Below are positions 43,152 to 52,641 of a DNA stretch of 64,000 nucleotides, piece after piece. The DNA lies in the NCBI RefSeq assembly GCF_014858725.1, contig NZ_AQGV01000012.1:1798001-1862000 (forward strand), in the 5' to 3' direction. Each line of letters starts with the position of its first letter. Positions within the stretch are counted from its first letter, which is position 1. The notes under the pieces were generated by a model. That model did no database searches and had not been told where the DNA came from. It saw only the letters and a list, made by a program, of their open reading frames with translations. Both the position numbers and the translations under genes were made by a program. The stretch is from Pseudoalteromonas aurantia 208. Lineage in GTDB: Bacteria; Pseudomonadota; Gammaproteobacteria; Enterobacterales; Alteromonadaceae.

Positions 43152-43561
43152 TAACTATTTAGTATTCATACGGCACGTTGTTTGTGCTGCATAATCGCTT
43201 GTTGGACTGAGCCGATACCTGCTCGGTGTGTCAGAGTTGGTGTCATTTATGCTGCGGGAATTTGCTATTTGCTTTTAGTGGCTTAACTTGTCTTATGCCT
43301 ATTTTATCGGCTTACCTATCGCGCTTAAGCCATCCCTGCATTACTCAGTACATTTTATCTTGTCATTAGAGCTAATTTTGGCTGCTTTATCAATGATATT
43401 AGCACCCCGCACGCACTTTTCTAGCCCGAGCAATTAAGCAGATTAACGCGTTGATTTAATTCAGCAAGCTCTGCTGCTAGCTCGTTCGTGCTAATTTCAT
43501 GGTCGCTTCACTTGAATTAACCCTTTCGTTAAATCGTAATACCCCTGTTTTGCATACTTCA
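43152..43561 (-). mobile_element. IS91-like 3' end, copy B
   Basis: About 410 bp, homologous to copy A at 38813-39240. It is joined on its right to the rest of an IS91-type transposase remnant. The terminal hairpin and the sequence AAATAGTTA at the boundary are shared with copy A. Confidence 0.7.
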
Positions 43562-43903
43562 CAAAGCCAGTGTGGAGGTGGTGACGCGCTTCTGCCTTTT
43601 CTTCTTCACTTTACATAGATTGGGCCCTTGTCCCTTTATCAACTCCAATTTTCGCTTGCAACATGCATTGGCTAAAAAGCCATAGTGACGAATTCGCATA
43701 AACCCTTTGGGTAGCACATACTGTAAATAGCGCCGTAAGAACTCACTACAACTCAGTATCATGACCTTTTCACTGTGTTTATCGGCATAGTTTCGATATT
43801 TAAAGCACACGCTTTGTTTATTCACCAACACCAGTCTCGATTCTGACATCGCGTCCTTTCGGGTATACCGTGCTAGATAACTTACTAATTTAATAGAACA
43901 CGC
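43478..43903 (-). pseudogene. IS91-family transposase remnant (C-terminal part, frameshifted)
   Basis: From about 43903 leftward the translation gives VSYLARYTRKDAMSESRLV, then the IS91-type core LRRYLQYVLPKGFMRIRHYGFL. One frame closes at 43559; the neighbouring frame continues with PPPHWLCEVCKTGVLRF and stops at 43478. The catalytic N-terminal two thirds are missing. IS91-like elements move by rolling-circle replication and can carry adjacent DNA. Confidence 0.78.
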
Positions 43904-44081
43904 ATCGTTAACTCCTTGCCAAAAATAAAATGGTCAGCCATTTGCTAAATGATATTGTGAAGCAAGACATTGAGTTACTGCTTAAGGTACTTCCCTACCA
44001 CTACCCACAGCCTCTTATTCAAATCTCTTAGACTGTCATAATTCCATCATCAAAAAGTCATGTCTCATGTGCTTTAATTGT

Positions 44082-44093
44082 TGGTATAGACCA
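44082..44093. promoter_or_regulatory. GntR-type operator before phnW
   Basis: TGGTATAGACCA is a near-perfect palindrome containing GTATAGAC, which fits the GTMTAKAC operator pattern of HutC/UTRA-type GntR regulators. It lies 16 bp before the phnW ATG. A related site stands before the TonB receptor at 52630. Confidence 0.6.
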
Positions 44094-44109
44094 GATTGGA
44101 ATTAGAAAA

Positions 44110-45204
44110 ATGGACAAAAATTACTTATTACTCACACCCGGCCCGTTAACAACATCAGCGACAGTCAAACAAGCCATGCTTAAAGATTGGTGTACATGGG
44201 ATGAAGAGTACAATGTGGGTATCGTACAAAAAATTCGCTCCGAATTGTGTCAACTTGCAAGTACCTCTGATCAATTTACAGCCACGTTAATGCAAGGCAG
44301 TGGTACGGCTTCTGTTGAAGCGGCACTGGGCACATTTATTAATAAAAACGCCACAGTATTAGTCATTAATAATGGCGCTTATGGCGCGCGTATTAAACAA
44401 ATTGCGGAATATCTCACTATTAACCTAATCGCATTAGATTATTCAGAAACGCACTACCCAGACATATCACAAATTAAAAATACACTAGAAAATCACCCGC
44501 ATATCACGCACATTGTGATGGTGCACTGCGAAACAACCACAGGCATGCTCAACCCCTTAGAAAAAGTGGCTGCACTTGCGAAAGAGTTCAACAAAGTGAT
44601 GATATTAGATGCCATGAGTAGCTTTGGCGGCATACCCATTGATATGCAAAAATTGCATATTGATGTATTAATTAGCTCGTCGAATAAGTGTATTCAGGGC
44701 GTGCCTGGGTTTGGCTTTGTGATCAGTAAAAAATCACTCATCGCACAATGCAGGGGCAATGCGCGCTCACTCTCTCTGGATTTATTTGATCAATGGGAAA
44801 CCATGGAAAAGCACAATGGTAAATGGCGCTTTACTTCTCCAACCCATGTCGTCAGAGCATTTGACCAAGCTTTAACTGAATTGCATGACGAGGGCGGTGT
44901 GGCGGCCAGACACAAGCGATATACCGCTAACCAATCATTATTGGTCAGTGGTATGAAAGAGCTGGGCTTTACGCCGCTTTTACCCAAGCAATTACACTCG
45001 CCCATTATCACCACTTTTTTATCCCCTGAGGCTGAACACTACGACTTTAAACGCTTTTATCTCACATTAAAATCGCTCGGTTATGTGATTTACCCAGGTA
45101 AGGTATCAGATTCAGATTGCTTTAGAATCGGCAATATCGGTGAAGTATACCAAAGTGATATTGAAGGCTTATTACAGGCAATCAGTGAAGCCAAAGATTG
45201 GTAA
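44110..45204 (+). CDS. phnW: 2-aminoethylphosphonate-pyruvate transaminase
   Basis: This PLP enzyme converts 2-aminoethylphosphonate plus pyruvate to phosphonoacetaldehyde plus alanine, the first step of AEP breakdown. The 364 residues start [13 protein letters not shown] and contain [12 protein letters not shown], the Asp of [13 protein letters not shown] and the PLP lysine in SSSNKCIQG. Length matches PhnW. phnX and a probable AEP regulator lie on the opposite strand nearby. A palindromic operator lies directly upstream. Confidence 0.95.
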   Translation: MDKNYLLLTPGPLTTSATVKQAMLKDWCTWDEEYNVGIVQKIRSELCQLASTSDQFTATLMQGSGTASVEAALGTFINKNATVLVINNGAYGARIKQIAEYLTINLIALDYSETHYPDISQIKNTLENHPHITHIVMVHCETTTGMLNPLEKVAALAKEFNKVMILDAMSSFGGIPIDMQKLHIDVLISSSNKCIQGVPGFGFVISKKSLIAQCRGNARSLSLDLFDQWETMEKHNGKWRFTSPTHVVRAFDQALTELHDEGGVAARHKRYTANQSLLVSGMKELGFTPLLPKQLHSPIITTFLSPEAEHYDFKRFYLTLKSLGYVIYPGKVSDSDCFRIGNIGEVYQSDIEGLLQAISEAKDW

Positions 45205-45254
45205 GCACAGCTCACTATCAGCTAACTGACTTTAAATAAGCAATCACGAATATG

Positions 45255-45292
45255 GGTGCCATTGGCTAGTTTCAGTACTCGCGAATGGCACC
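45255..45292. terminator. Inverted repeat between phnW and gntR
   Basis: The GGTGCCATT/AATGGCACC 9-bp perfect stem with a 20-base loop lies between convergent genes. It is a likely terminator, though without a strong T run. Confidence 0.5.
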
Positions 45293-45336
45293 GTATTGTT
45301 CCGTTTAAGACTTATTTATCACAAAAATAAGTAGAG

Positions 45337-46029
45337 CTACTTGCCTTCAATGATCATTTCGATGGCATCGTGCAACCAAAACTCAATATTATAATCAACG
45401 AGTGCTTGGTGTTCATCATATCGCGCACGTTGTACTTTTAAACACGGGGCGCCACTGTTCTTTTCAAGTAACTCTGCGGCACGATCCGGTAACACCGTCA
45501 CACTGATCTCACATTTTTCGTGAGATACATTCACTTGATAGCTGTGCTCCATTACTTGGGTTATAGAGCCATTGAGTGGCTGTTGCTCTAACCCCTCAAA
45601 CCTATCTGCGAGGCAATATATCTCTTCAATCAATATTCCTCTGCCATCTAAATAGCGCGCACGAGTTAACTTATATACTGGTTTACTGTCAAAATAGTCA
45701 TGCGAAACCTGATGCGTATTCGATGGGCTCTGAATTTCAATCACTTCAGTGGAGGGTACAAAACCTTGCTTTTGTGCTAACGCGTTGAAATTCACTTTTC
45801 GAGCTGGATGCCACTTTAATTTATCTGGCGTTACAAACCAACCGCGACGTTTTTGACTGAAGATAACCCCTTCCGATTCTAACCGCGCGAGTGCTTCACG
45901 GACTGTTATTCTCGTCGAATTGAATTGCTCTTGGAGCGCCCGTTCAGATGACAGCTTTGAACCTGCCTGTAAACGGCCTTCAGCCACCAAACTCTGAATA
46001 TGATTTCTAATAACTTGATATAAAAGCAT
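45337..46029 (-). CDS. GntR-family (UTRA) regulator of AEP genes
   Basis: The 230 residues have an N-terminal winged helix (SSERALQEQFNSTRITVREALARLE) and a UTRA ligand domain (about 75-225). Such HutC-subfamily proteins, including PhnR-type regulators, bind small metabolites. Its position between phnW and the phnX operon points to control of AEP catabolism (inference). It is the last gene on this strand, 149 bp after the FAD oxidoreductase. The two palindromes at 44082 and 52630 are candidate operators. Confidence 0.88.
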   Translation of the reverse strand: MLLYQVIRNHIQSLVAEGRLQAGSKLSSERALQEQFNSTRITVREALARLESEGVIFSQKRRGWFVTPDKLKWHPARKVNFNALAQKQGFVPSTEVIEIQSPSNTHQVSHDYFDSKPVYKLTRARYLDGRGILIEEIYCLADRFEGLEQQPLNGSITQVMEHSYQVNVSHEKCEISVTVLPDRAAELLEKNSGAPCLKVQRARYDEHQALVDYNIEFWLHDAIEMIIEGK

Positions 46030-46178
46030 AGTTAAATTTTATCAAAAACTTTGCTAATAGCTTACTGCAATTTTATGACAAAAAAAGGCGTTATTCATAA
46101 AACAAAGCGCATGCTATCTATAATATGCACCGGCTCATCGTACTGATGCACTATTAATGCGCTAAAAAAGGGCTTTAT

Positions 46179-47585
46179 TCATGATGTTGCTTTTAAATTT
46201 GGGTCTACTTTGGCTGCTGAGCCACTGAGTTTACTTAAGTGCACATCCCACAATTTTGGAAGATGGCCACGGTCTTCTGCATATTCTTTTCGCCTTATCG
46301 CATTTCGGACGACATACGCTCCGCATGTTCGCACCGGCTCTATTGGAAACTGTGACAGTGTCTGATTTACAAGTGCACAACGTTGCCACTTATCGTGTTT
46401 ATTCAGCATTAAACTAGACAGTATTTTTCCGCCTAAATAACTTTGCACAACCCCATTACCAGAATAGCCACTACCATAAAATACATTAGTTTGACGTGGT
46501 AAATAGCCAAAAAAAGGCAGCCCAGTCACACTTCTATCGGAGGGACCTGTCCAACTTCGTTCTATTTCTAGGCCACTATTTTTAAAAAAGTGTTGCCAGT
46601 AGTGCTGCATAATATCCAGATACTGACTTGGCTGATCAAATCGTTTCGTCACCTTGTTAGCAAAACTAATGTAGTTTCCCCCTTTGCCGAGCATCAAACG
46701 CCCTGTTGAAGTGCTACGGTAATAATTCACGAAAATACGGTTATCTATAATGGGGGCACCATGCGCTAACGACATGCTGGCCAAACGCTCAGGGTCCGGT
46801 TTACTGATCACCATGTCACTTGACACTAGCACCACCGCACGCTTAAATTCGCTCATTAAGCTAGGTAGCCAAGCATTAACAGAAAACAAAAGTTTGTTTG
46901 CCCTAACAACGCCCCCTGAAGTGGTAATTTGAATTGTTTCGCCCGCTTGATAACCAAGGTACTGTGTATTTTCAAACACCTTTACACCTAGCTTTTTCGC
47001 AACACGTAATAAGCCTCTGACTAATTTAGCGGGTTGCACACTGCCTGCATTCGGTGAATAAATCGCAGATAAATTGGCTGGCGAACCGGTTTTTGCTAGG
47101 TTACTTTCGTCTACAGCCTGCCAAGCATTCAAGTGATGCGTGTCTAACAAAGATAAAATCGGTGCAAATCCGCTCTTTTGTGCTGCATTTGATGCCGTGT
47201 AATACGTGCCATCTATGCGACAATCACACGTAATACCATATTGTTCAGTAAATGCTTTAATATCATGTACGGCTTGCTCTGATGACTTAACTAAAAACGC
47301 CGCTTGTTCAATCTCCATGTGTTTAATTAAACTGGCAAATTTGGTTGACCAAGTTAGCATGGCGCCACCATTACGACCTGATGCCCCTTGTCCACATAAG
47401 TCTTTTTCAATGATCACAACATCCAGTTCAGGCTGTGATTGCTTTAAATTAATCGCAGTCCAAAGTCCGGTAAAACCGCCGCCAATGATACAGATATTGG
47501 TGTCTATATTTTGCCTCAGGGGCAAGGCTGAACGTATGTCAGCCTCGCTTATTGCTTCATCAAACCAAAAAGGAGTAAAGCGCAT
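46179..47585 (-). CDS. FAD-dependent oxidoreductase (DAO type) of the AEP locus
   Basis: The 468 residues have an N-terminal dinucleotide motif (CIIGGGFTGLWTAINL) and the DAO-family layout of amine and amino-acid oxidases (GQGASGRNGGAML near the flavin, GYSGNGVVQSYLGGK at the C-terminal flavin site). It overlaps phnX by one base, so the two are translationally coupled. Flavin oxidases of this kind recur in AEP clusters and have been linked to oxidation of AEP or N-methyl-AEP to phosphonoacetaldehyde. The exact substrate here is not determined by sequence. Confidence 0.82.
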   Translation of the reverse strand: MRFTPFWFDEAISEADIRSALPLRQNIDTNICIIGGGFTGLWTAINLKQSQPELDVVIIEKDLCGQGASGRNGGAMLTWSTKFASLIKHMEIEQAAFLVKSSEQAVHDIKAFTEQYGITCDCRIDGTYYTASNAAQKSGFAPILSLLDTHHLNAWQAVDESNLAKTGSPANLSAIYSPNAGSVQPAKLVRGLLRVAKKLGVKVFENTQYLGYQAGETIQITTSGGVVRANKLLFSVNAWLPSLMSEFKRAVVLVSSDMVISKPDPERLASMSLAHGAPIIDNRIFVNYYRSTSTGRLMLGKGGNYISFANKVTKRFDQPSQYLDIMQHYWQHFFKNSGLEIERSWTGPSDRSVTGLPFFGYLPRQTNVFYGSGYSGNGVVQSYLGGKILSSLMLNKHDKWQRCALVNQTLSQFPIEPVRTCGAYVVRNAIRRKEYAEDRGHLPKLWDVHLSKLSGSAAKVDPNLKATS

Positions 47586-48394
47586 TAAGGGCGTTCTCCG
47601 CGTGCCAATCTTGCCTCAATCTCATTAAGTACCGGCACAATATCGGCAAGTGAATCAATAACAAAGTGCGCGCCTGCACTAGACAGTTGCTGATAAGCTT
47701 CGCGTGTCAATAAGGCTTGTTTATCTGCATCACAGGCTTGCCACTCTTGTTCGCTTAGTCCTATCGCATTGCCCGTAACAGCTATCCCTACTGTCCACAT
47801 ACCTGCGTTTAATCCTTCGGTGATACCATGCACAGAGTCATCCACTTTAACGCAATTTGCTACTTTAGAAATTCCAAGACGTTGCACGTTTTCTAGCGCC
47901 ATCCAAGGGCCAGGCCGAGAGCCCGCCACGCATTCATCACTGGCCACCACACAATCAGGCTGATAGCCGTGCGCCTGTGCAGCAGGTACGAGCACATCCA
48001 TTACAGGCTTTGGGTAGCCTGAGCAACTGCCTATTTTGACGTTATCTGCTTGTAGCTTATTAATTACCGCAAGTACCCCTTCTATTGGTGCTGCCCGTTC
48101 CGCTACTTTATCTTGCTGAAGCGGCATAAAGGTTTGGTAAATATGATCAACGTCTTGCTGAGATGGCAAACGACCAAATTGTTGTTGCCAGCGCTGTGCA
48201 ATTGTTAGGGTATTCAAAAGTGTATTAATATGGTCCCATTTACCTAAACCCATTGGCGCACGCGCTTCTTCAAGACTAATGTCAAAATCAAAGCCCTTTT
48301 TAAACGCTTCCACAAAAATACGCGTCGGTGCGATTGATCCATAGTCAACCACAGTGCCAGCCCAATCTAAAATGAGCGCTTCAATATTTTTCAT
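47585..48394 (-). CDS. phnX: Phosphonoacetaldehyde hydrolase (phosphonatase)
   Basis: A HAD-superfamily enzyme that splits phosphonoacetaldehyde to acetaldehyde and phosphate through a Schiff base. The nucleophile is Asp10 in LILDWAGTVVDYGS. The Schiff-base lysine is Lys52 in MGLGKWDHI. The GSCSGYPKPVMD and KVDDSVHGI motifs complete the site. The 269-residue length is typical. It lies between the MFS gene (11 bp upstream) and the FAD oxidoreductase. Confidence 0.96.
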   Translation of the reverse strand: MKNIEALILDWAGTVVDYGSIAPTRIFVEAFKKGFDFDISLEEARAPMGLGKWDHINTLLNTLTIAQRWQQQFGRLPSQQDVDHIYQTFMPLQQDKVAERAAPIEGVLAVINKLQADNVKIGSCSGYPKPVMDVLVPAAQAHGYQPDCVVASDECVAGSRPGPWMALENVQRLGISKVANCVKVDDSVHGITEGLNAGMWTVGIAVTGNAIGLSEQEWQACDADKQALLTREAYQQLSSAGAHFVIDSLADIVPVLNEIEARLARGERP

Positions 48395-48405
48395 CTTTTT
48401 TCCTA

Positions 48406-49737
48406 TTAAGTTGCCGGCATAACAGGCTTAACTATGTTGCCTGTTTTCGCGGAAGTTAGTTTTAAACTGAAGTAAACCAAAGAGCTGACTACCAAGATGC
48501 TGGCTATAATTGCCACCCAGTAGCAGGCTTGAATAAGAAATTGTAACCAACTCAGATCTGGGGATGAGAAGGTTTTGTAAAGTAAAATACCCACTGAGCC
48601 GATGTAACCTGCAGAGTCTGCCAAATATAATAAAAACCCTGCATTTGCCGTAGAGCCTACCGCGGAAATCATCCGATCAAATAAGAAGCAGTTATAAGGA
48701 ATGTAGCTAATGTAAAGGCCCGCGCCTAATATCACCATCCAGGCTTTGGCACTGATTAAATTGGCTTCAAAAGCCCATGTGCAGCTCGCTAAAGTAACAG
48801 TACCTAGCAATATAACGCCATGATTTACGAAAAAAGCAGTGCGATTGTTTTTAATCAATACCAACGCCGCCAGTGCAATCAAAACAATCAGCGCGATCCG
48901 TATACCCGCATAAGCAAATATGGCCGGTTCCTGTCCATACCCTAAAGCCTGCCATATTTCTGCAGAAAAATTATCACGGAAATCCCTAAACCCTGTGAAA
49001 AGTAAAAAGCTCAAAATCAGCACTGTGATCCCGAACCAATAGCGTTTAAAAAACGCCCAACGCTGTGCACCATTCATGGGTAAACGCTGCTGTCTAGCCG
49101 CTTCATCTTCAGATGTTGGAGGTGGAATACTGTTTAAACACATCACCGACAATACCAATAACGGCAAAAAAATAGCACCCGTTGCGGCTGGCATCCAAAG
49201 CTCAGATACATCCAATGCAATGATCAGCCATTGTCCAACAGTTCTCACAAGCCCAGATGCCAATATAAACGTCACACTTAATACCGCCCCCAGTAATTCA
49301 GCGGTTTTGCGCCCCTCTAAATAACTAAACACTAAACCCCAGATCATGCCTAAGGCTAAGCCATTAAAAAATAACCACACGATGTTGAAAGGTACCGGTG
49401 TAAGCGCGAATAAAATAAGCGCACACTCCGCTCCCAATATCATCCATAGAATGGTTTTTGCGCGCTTTGCTCTTTGCATTTCGGCAATAAATTTAACGCC
49501 GATAAACTTTGCAATTAAGTAGCCAAAAACTTGCGATAAAATGAGTGCCACTTTAAAGCTAATAGCCCAATGTCCTTGGTCAAAATCAGTATAACTATTG
49601 ACCGAGAAAGGCTTTCGAAATGCATACATGCAAAAATAAGTCATAAACGCGCTAGACGCTGCAAATAACACAAATGCGGCACCTTGCGCTGGCTTAAGCC
49701 AGTTCGGCGTGCGCTGCCAAACAGTTAAAGAATACAT
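48406..49737 (-). CDS. MFS-like inner-membrane transporter of the AEP locus
   Basis: The 443 residues have about 12 membrane segments and an AAFVLFAASSAFMTYFCMYAFRKPF start typical of a DUF5690-like MFS group found near phosphonate genes. AEP or a related phosphonate is the likely cargo (inference). The ATG at 49737 with AAGG upstream is preferred to an in-frame TTG two codons earlier. It heads the block MFS-phnX-FAD and follows the TonB receptor across a hairpin. Confidence 0.8.
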   Translation of the reverse strand: MYSLTVWQRTPNWLKPAQGAAFVLFAASSAFMTYFCMYAFRKPFSVNSYTDFDQGHWAISFKVALILSQVFGYLIAKFIGVKFIAEMQRAKRAKTILWMILGAECALILFALTPVPFNIVWLFFNGLALGMIWGLVFSYLEGRKTAELLGAVLSVTFILASGLVRTVGQWLIIALDVSELWMPAATGAIFLPLLVLSVMCLNSIPPPTSEDEAARQQRLPMNGAQRWAFFKRYWFGITVLILSFLLFTGFRDFRDNFSAEIWQALGYGQEPAIFAYAGIRIALIVLIALAALVLIKNNRTAFFVNHGVILLGTVTLASCTWAFEANLISAKAWMVILGAGLYISYIPYNCFLFDRMISAVGSTANAGFLLYLADSAGYIGSVGILLYKTFSSPDLSWLQFLIQACYWVAIIASILVVSSLVYFSLKLTSAKTGNIVKPVMPAT

Positions 49738-49755
49738 AATCAACCTTAAATAACA

Positions 49756-49779
49756 GCAAGGTGTTCAACAACACCTTGC
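49756..49779 (-). terminator. Hairpin between TonB receptor and MFS gene
   Basis: A perfect 10-bp stem GCAAGGTGTT/AACACCTTGC with a 4-base loop lies 17 bp after the receptor stop. Only a weak T-rich tail follows, so partial read-through into the MFS-phnX-FAD genes is likely. Confidence 0.55.
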
Positions 49780-49796
49780 ATCACTGCCTTTACAGC

Positions 49797-52598
49797 CTAG
49801 AACTGATAATTAATACCAATCATGCCGCGCATACCGTAATACTCCACTTGTAGTGGTCGGCCTTTTTCGCCCATATAGTATTCCAGTGCTTCATTGGTTA
49901 AGTTATTCAACTCAAGGTAAATTAAGGTTTGCTCATTGATTTGATAAGACGTCGTAAAATCAACACTGGTATTCGCCCCGTAATAACTATCACTTTGCGA
50001 CGATTTACCATGCTCCTCTATGTAGGCCCCTTTATGATTGAGCGCAATTCTTGCCGCGAATGCAGTATCATCATAGTACAAGGTAAAGTTATACAACTCG
50101 CTTGCTTGGCGCGGAATATGAACCTTATCATCACGTGTTGGAATACGCATTTGCGAGTCCATAAACGTGGCATTCGTCATAACCCCAAAGTTTTCAAGTG
50201 TCGCAGAAATAAAACCAAGATCACGGTTAAAGGCTAATTCAAAACCAGCAAGCCAAGCACTCTCACCATTTTCAGGGCGAATAATATTGATGCCATCTCG
50301 ACCGTTATAGTTACCAGTAGAACGTTTTTCGAAAATAGGATCTTGAATATCTTTGTAAAAAGCGCCTACTGACATAAGGCCAACACGGTCAAAGTAATGT
50401 TCAACCATGACATCTAAGTTATTTGAATAGGTCGGATTTAGCGCTGGGTTACCTGAGTCAAGTTTGTTGTCGGCTTCAAGATACGTTGCCCCTGGCGTTA
50501 AAGAGCCAAAATCTGGTCTGGCAAAACTACGCGTTAATGCCAATCGGTAATTGGTTGTGTCTGTCGCGTGATACGTTAAATGCAGTGCAGGTAGCACCGA
50601 CCAATAATCATTACTTTGTGTTGTGGCAACCGTTCTCTTTTCATCTGATAAATAGGTATGCCCCGACACAGTGGTGTCGGTTTTGGTTAAACGCAGGCCA
50701 GCTAATACTTCTAACTTAGGATTAACTTGATACGTTGCCATCCCGTAAATTGAGGTATGCTGCTCTTCAATATCAAAGTTTCTGCCTAGTGCACCACCGT
50801 TACTGATCAATGCTGACTCGTCTTCATTGAGGCGAAACTTATTGCGGTTTTTATTCCAAAATGCCATCGTTGCTTCTGTCGTGGCCACTTGAGAAAACTG
50901 CGCTTGATAATTAAAGTGCGCGTCAGATAAAAAGTCATGTCGACCGGGCTGATCACTCAGTGCAAAATCTGCCAATGTTGGCGCTGCGCCATACTCATCG
51001 GTGTTCCATTCGTAAAACTCATCAGCAAAGTCAGCATGACGTACTTTGTCACGATATTTAACGCCGAATTTGTAGCTAAGCTCAGGTGCTATGCTCCATT
51101 CAAAGTCTAAATTAGCAACCACACGGTCTTTCTCATTCACGTAAACTTTATACAGCTCAACCCAAGACAGTCCAGCTTGCGTGGGGTCCATATTAAAACC
51201 GACTGGAAAGTGGTTACTGATCCCATTCCAAGCGTCCGTGCCACCATCAATTAAGTTATATGCGTATTTTTTACCATTACTCGCTTCTTTTAAACCGGTA
51301 TAACCTACCCGCTTTTGATCGAAACGCATCACAAAATAGCTGTTATCTTGCCCGTTTGGATTATCGCCATAGCGAAATTCATTTTCATACGTCGCAAGCT
51401 GCCAGTTGATGGTTTTATCAAAGCCAATATCATGCTCACCCGCAAACTCAAAGCCATGCATTTGAGTGATCAACTCGTTGCGAATATGCTGGAGTTCGGC
51501 TCTGTCTTTATCGAACCTTAAGCGATGTTTATAGTGGGTTTCATCATCAATCAAACTACCGTACAAAGCACTCGCACTGATACTGCCATTGTCTAAATCA
51601 TACTCCATAGAACCATTGAGCCCGTAAGTTTCACGTGTACCGGTATAATCTCTGAGCTCTAAGCGATAAATGCCAAAGTCCTCACTTTCACCTCGACGAC
51701 GTGGCTCATAATTGTCTGTTGCCCAATCTCGTTTCCAAGCCGTCGCATTAACAATAAACCCTAACTTATCGTCCATTAAACGATCGCCATATACCACATT
51801 TGCTGAGTAGTTATTACCACCAGCCAGTTCATTTTGACCGACTGCGAAGTTGGTTTGTAGTAAAAACTCATCCGCTGATTTTTTGGTTATAAAGTTAACA
51901 CTGCCCCCAATTGCATCTCCTTCCATATCTGGCGTTATTGCTTTAGACACTTCTACAAACTCAATAAGCTCACTCGGAAAGAAATCGAATGCGGTGGCAC
52001 GACTGGTCGTCTCTTCTTCTGCGGTTGGCAATCGATTACCATTAATGCTTGCTGAGCTCCACTGTGATGGTAATCCCCTCACTGCAACAAAACGCCCTTC
52101 GCCTTGGTCACGCTCAATAGACACACCAGGAATTCGCTGAACGGCTTCAGCGGCATTTCTATCGGGGAGTTTGCCAATGCCATCTGCGGCAATAACACTG
52201 ATGATATTAGAGGCATTTCTTTGATTATTCGCCGCAGCCATTTCACCGCGAAATATCTGGCCGACACTGACAACTTCCTCTATCTCTTGCTGAGTATTTA
52301 ACACAATGGGCGCAACTGTGGTCACTTTCCCTTCAACCACAGTGACATTCACCTGTGAATTCTCATAACCAAAATAGTTAACCACGAGTGTATAATCACC
52401 TGATGCCAGTTTCGGTAATTCAAAACGGCCTCTATAGTCGGTGACTGCAGTGAAACTGGTGTTTTGAATCGATATGGATGCACCTGACAGGTTCCCCTGA
52501 AGGTCTTTTACAGTACCGACAAGTTTGCCACTCGATGCATACACGCCCGAACTGGTAGCGAGGAAAATAGCAGCAGCGATCTGAGTTAGTTTTTTCAT
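49797..52598 (-). CDS. TonB-dependent receptor, probably for AEP or a phosphonate
   Basis: An outer-membrane receptor of about 933 residues: signal peptide (cut after VYAS), a carboxypeptidase-regulatory-like beta domain (about 25-95, GASISIQNTSFTAVTDYRGRF), a plug (GKLPDRNAAEAVQRIPGVSI, VRGLPSQWSSASING) and a long barrel ending in Phe. This layout is frequent in Alteromonadales for sugars and other nutrients, not only iron. ATG 52598 is chosen since AGAG is 8 bp upstream; ATG 52607 would have none. A GntR-type operator lies 31 bp upstream, so it probably shares control with phnW. Confidence 0.9.
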   Translation of the reverse strand: MKKLTQIAAAIFLATSSGVYASSGKLVGTVKDLQGNLSGASISIQNTSFTAVTDYRGRFELPKLASGDYTLVVNYFGYENSQVNVTVVEGKVTTVAPIVLNTQQEIEEVVSVGQIFRGEMAAANNQRNASNIISVIAADGIGKLPDRNAAEAVQRIPGVSIERDQGEGRFVAVRGLPSQWSSASINGNRLPTAEEETTSRATAFDFFPSELIEFVEVSKAITPDMEGDAIGGSVNFITKKSADEFLLQTNFAVGQNELAGGNNYSANVVYGDRLMDDKLGFIVNATAWKRDWATDNYEPRRRGESEDFGIYRLELRDYTGTRETYGLNGSMEYDLDNGSISASALYGSLIDDETHYKHRLRFDKDRAELQHIRNELITQMHGFEFAGEHDIGFDKTINWQLATYENEFRYGDNPNGQDNSYFVMRFDQKRVGYTGLKEASNGKKYAYNLIDGGTDAWNGISNHFPVGFNMDPTQAGLSWVELYKVYVNEKDRVVANLDFEWSIAPELSYKFGVKYRDKVRHADFADEFYEWNTDEYGAAPTLADFALSDQPGRHDFLSDAHFNYQAQFSQVATTEATMAFWNKNRNKFRLNEDESALISNGGALGRNFDIEEQHTSIYGMATYQVNPKLEVLAGLRLTKTDTTVSGHTYLSDEKRTVATTQSNDYWSVLPALHLTYHATDTTNYRLALTRSFARPDFGSLTPGATYLEADNKLDSGNPALNPTYSNNLDVMVEHYFDRVGLMSVGAFYKDIQDPIFEKRSTGNYNGRDGINIIRPENGESAWLAGFELAFNRDLGFISATLENFGVMTNATFMDSQMRIPTRDDKVHIPRQASELYNFTLYYDDTAFAARIALNHKGAYIEEHGKSSQSDSYYGANTSVDFTTSYQINEQTLIYLELNNLTNEALEYYMGEKGRPLQVEYYGMRGMIGINYQF

Positions 52599-52629
52599 TG
52601 CTTTCATCTCTAATGTTGGGTTTTATTTC

Positions 52630-52641
52630 TGGTCTAGTCCA
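52630..52641. promoter_or_regulatory. GntR-type operator before the AEP TonB receptor
   Basis: TGGTCTAGTCCA, within CTGGTCTAGTCCAG, matches the site before phnW (TGGTATAGACCA), including the shared CCAGATT that follows both. The core GTCTAGTC is one base from GTMTAKAC. Confidence 0.55.
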
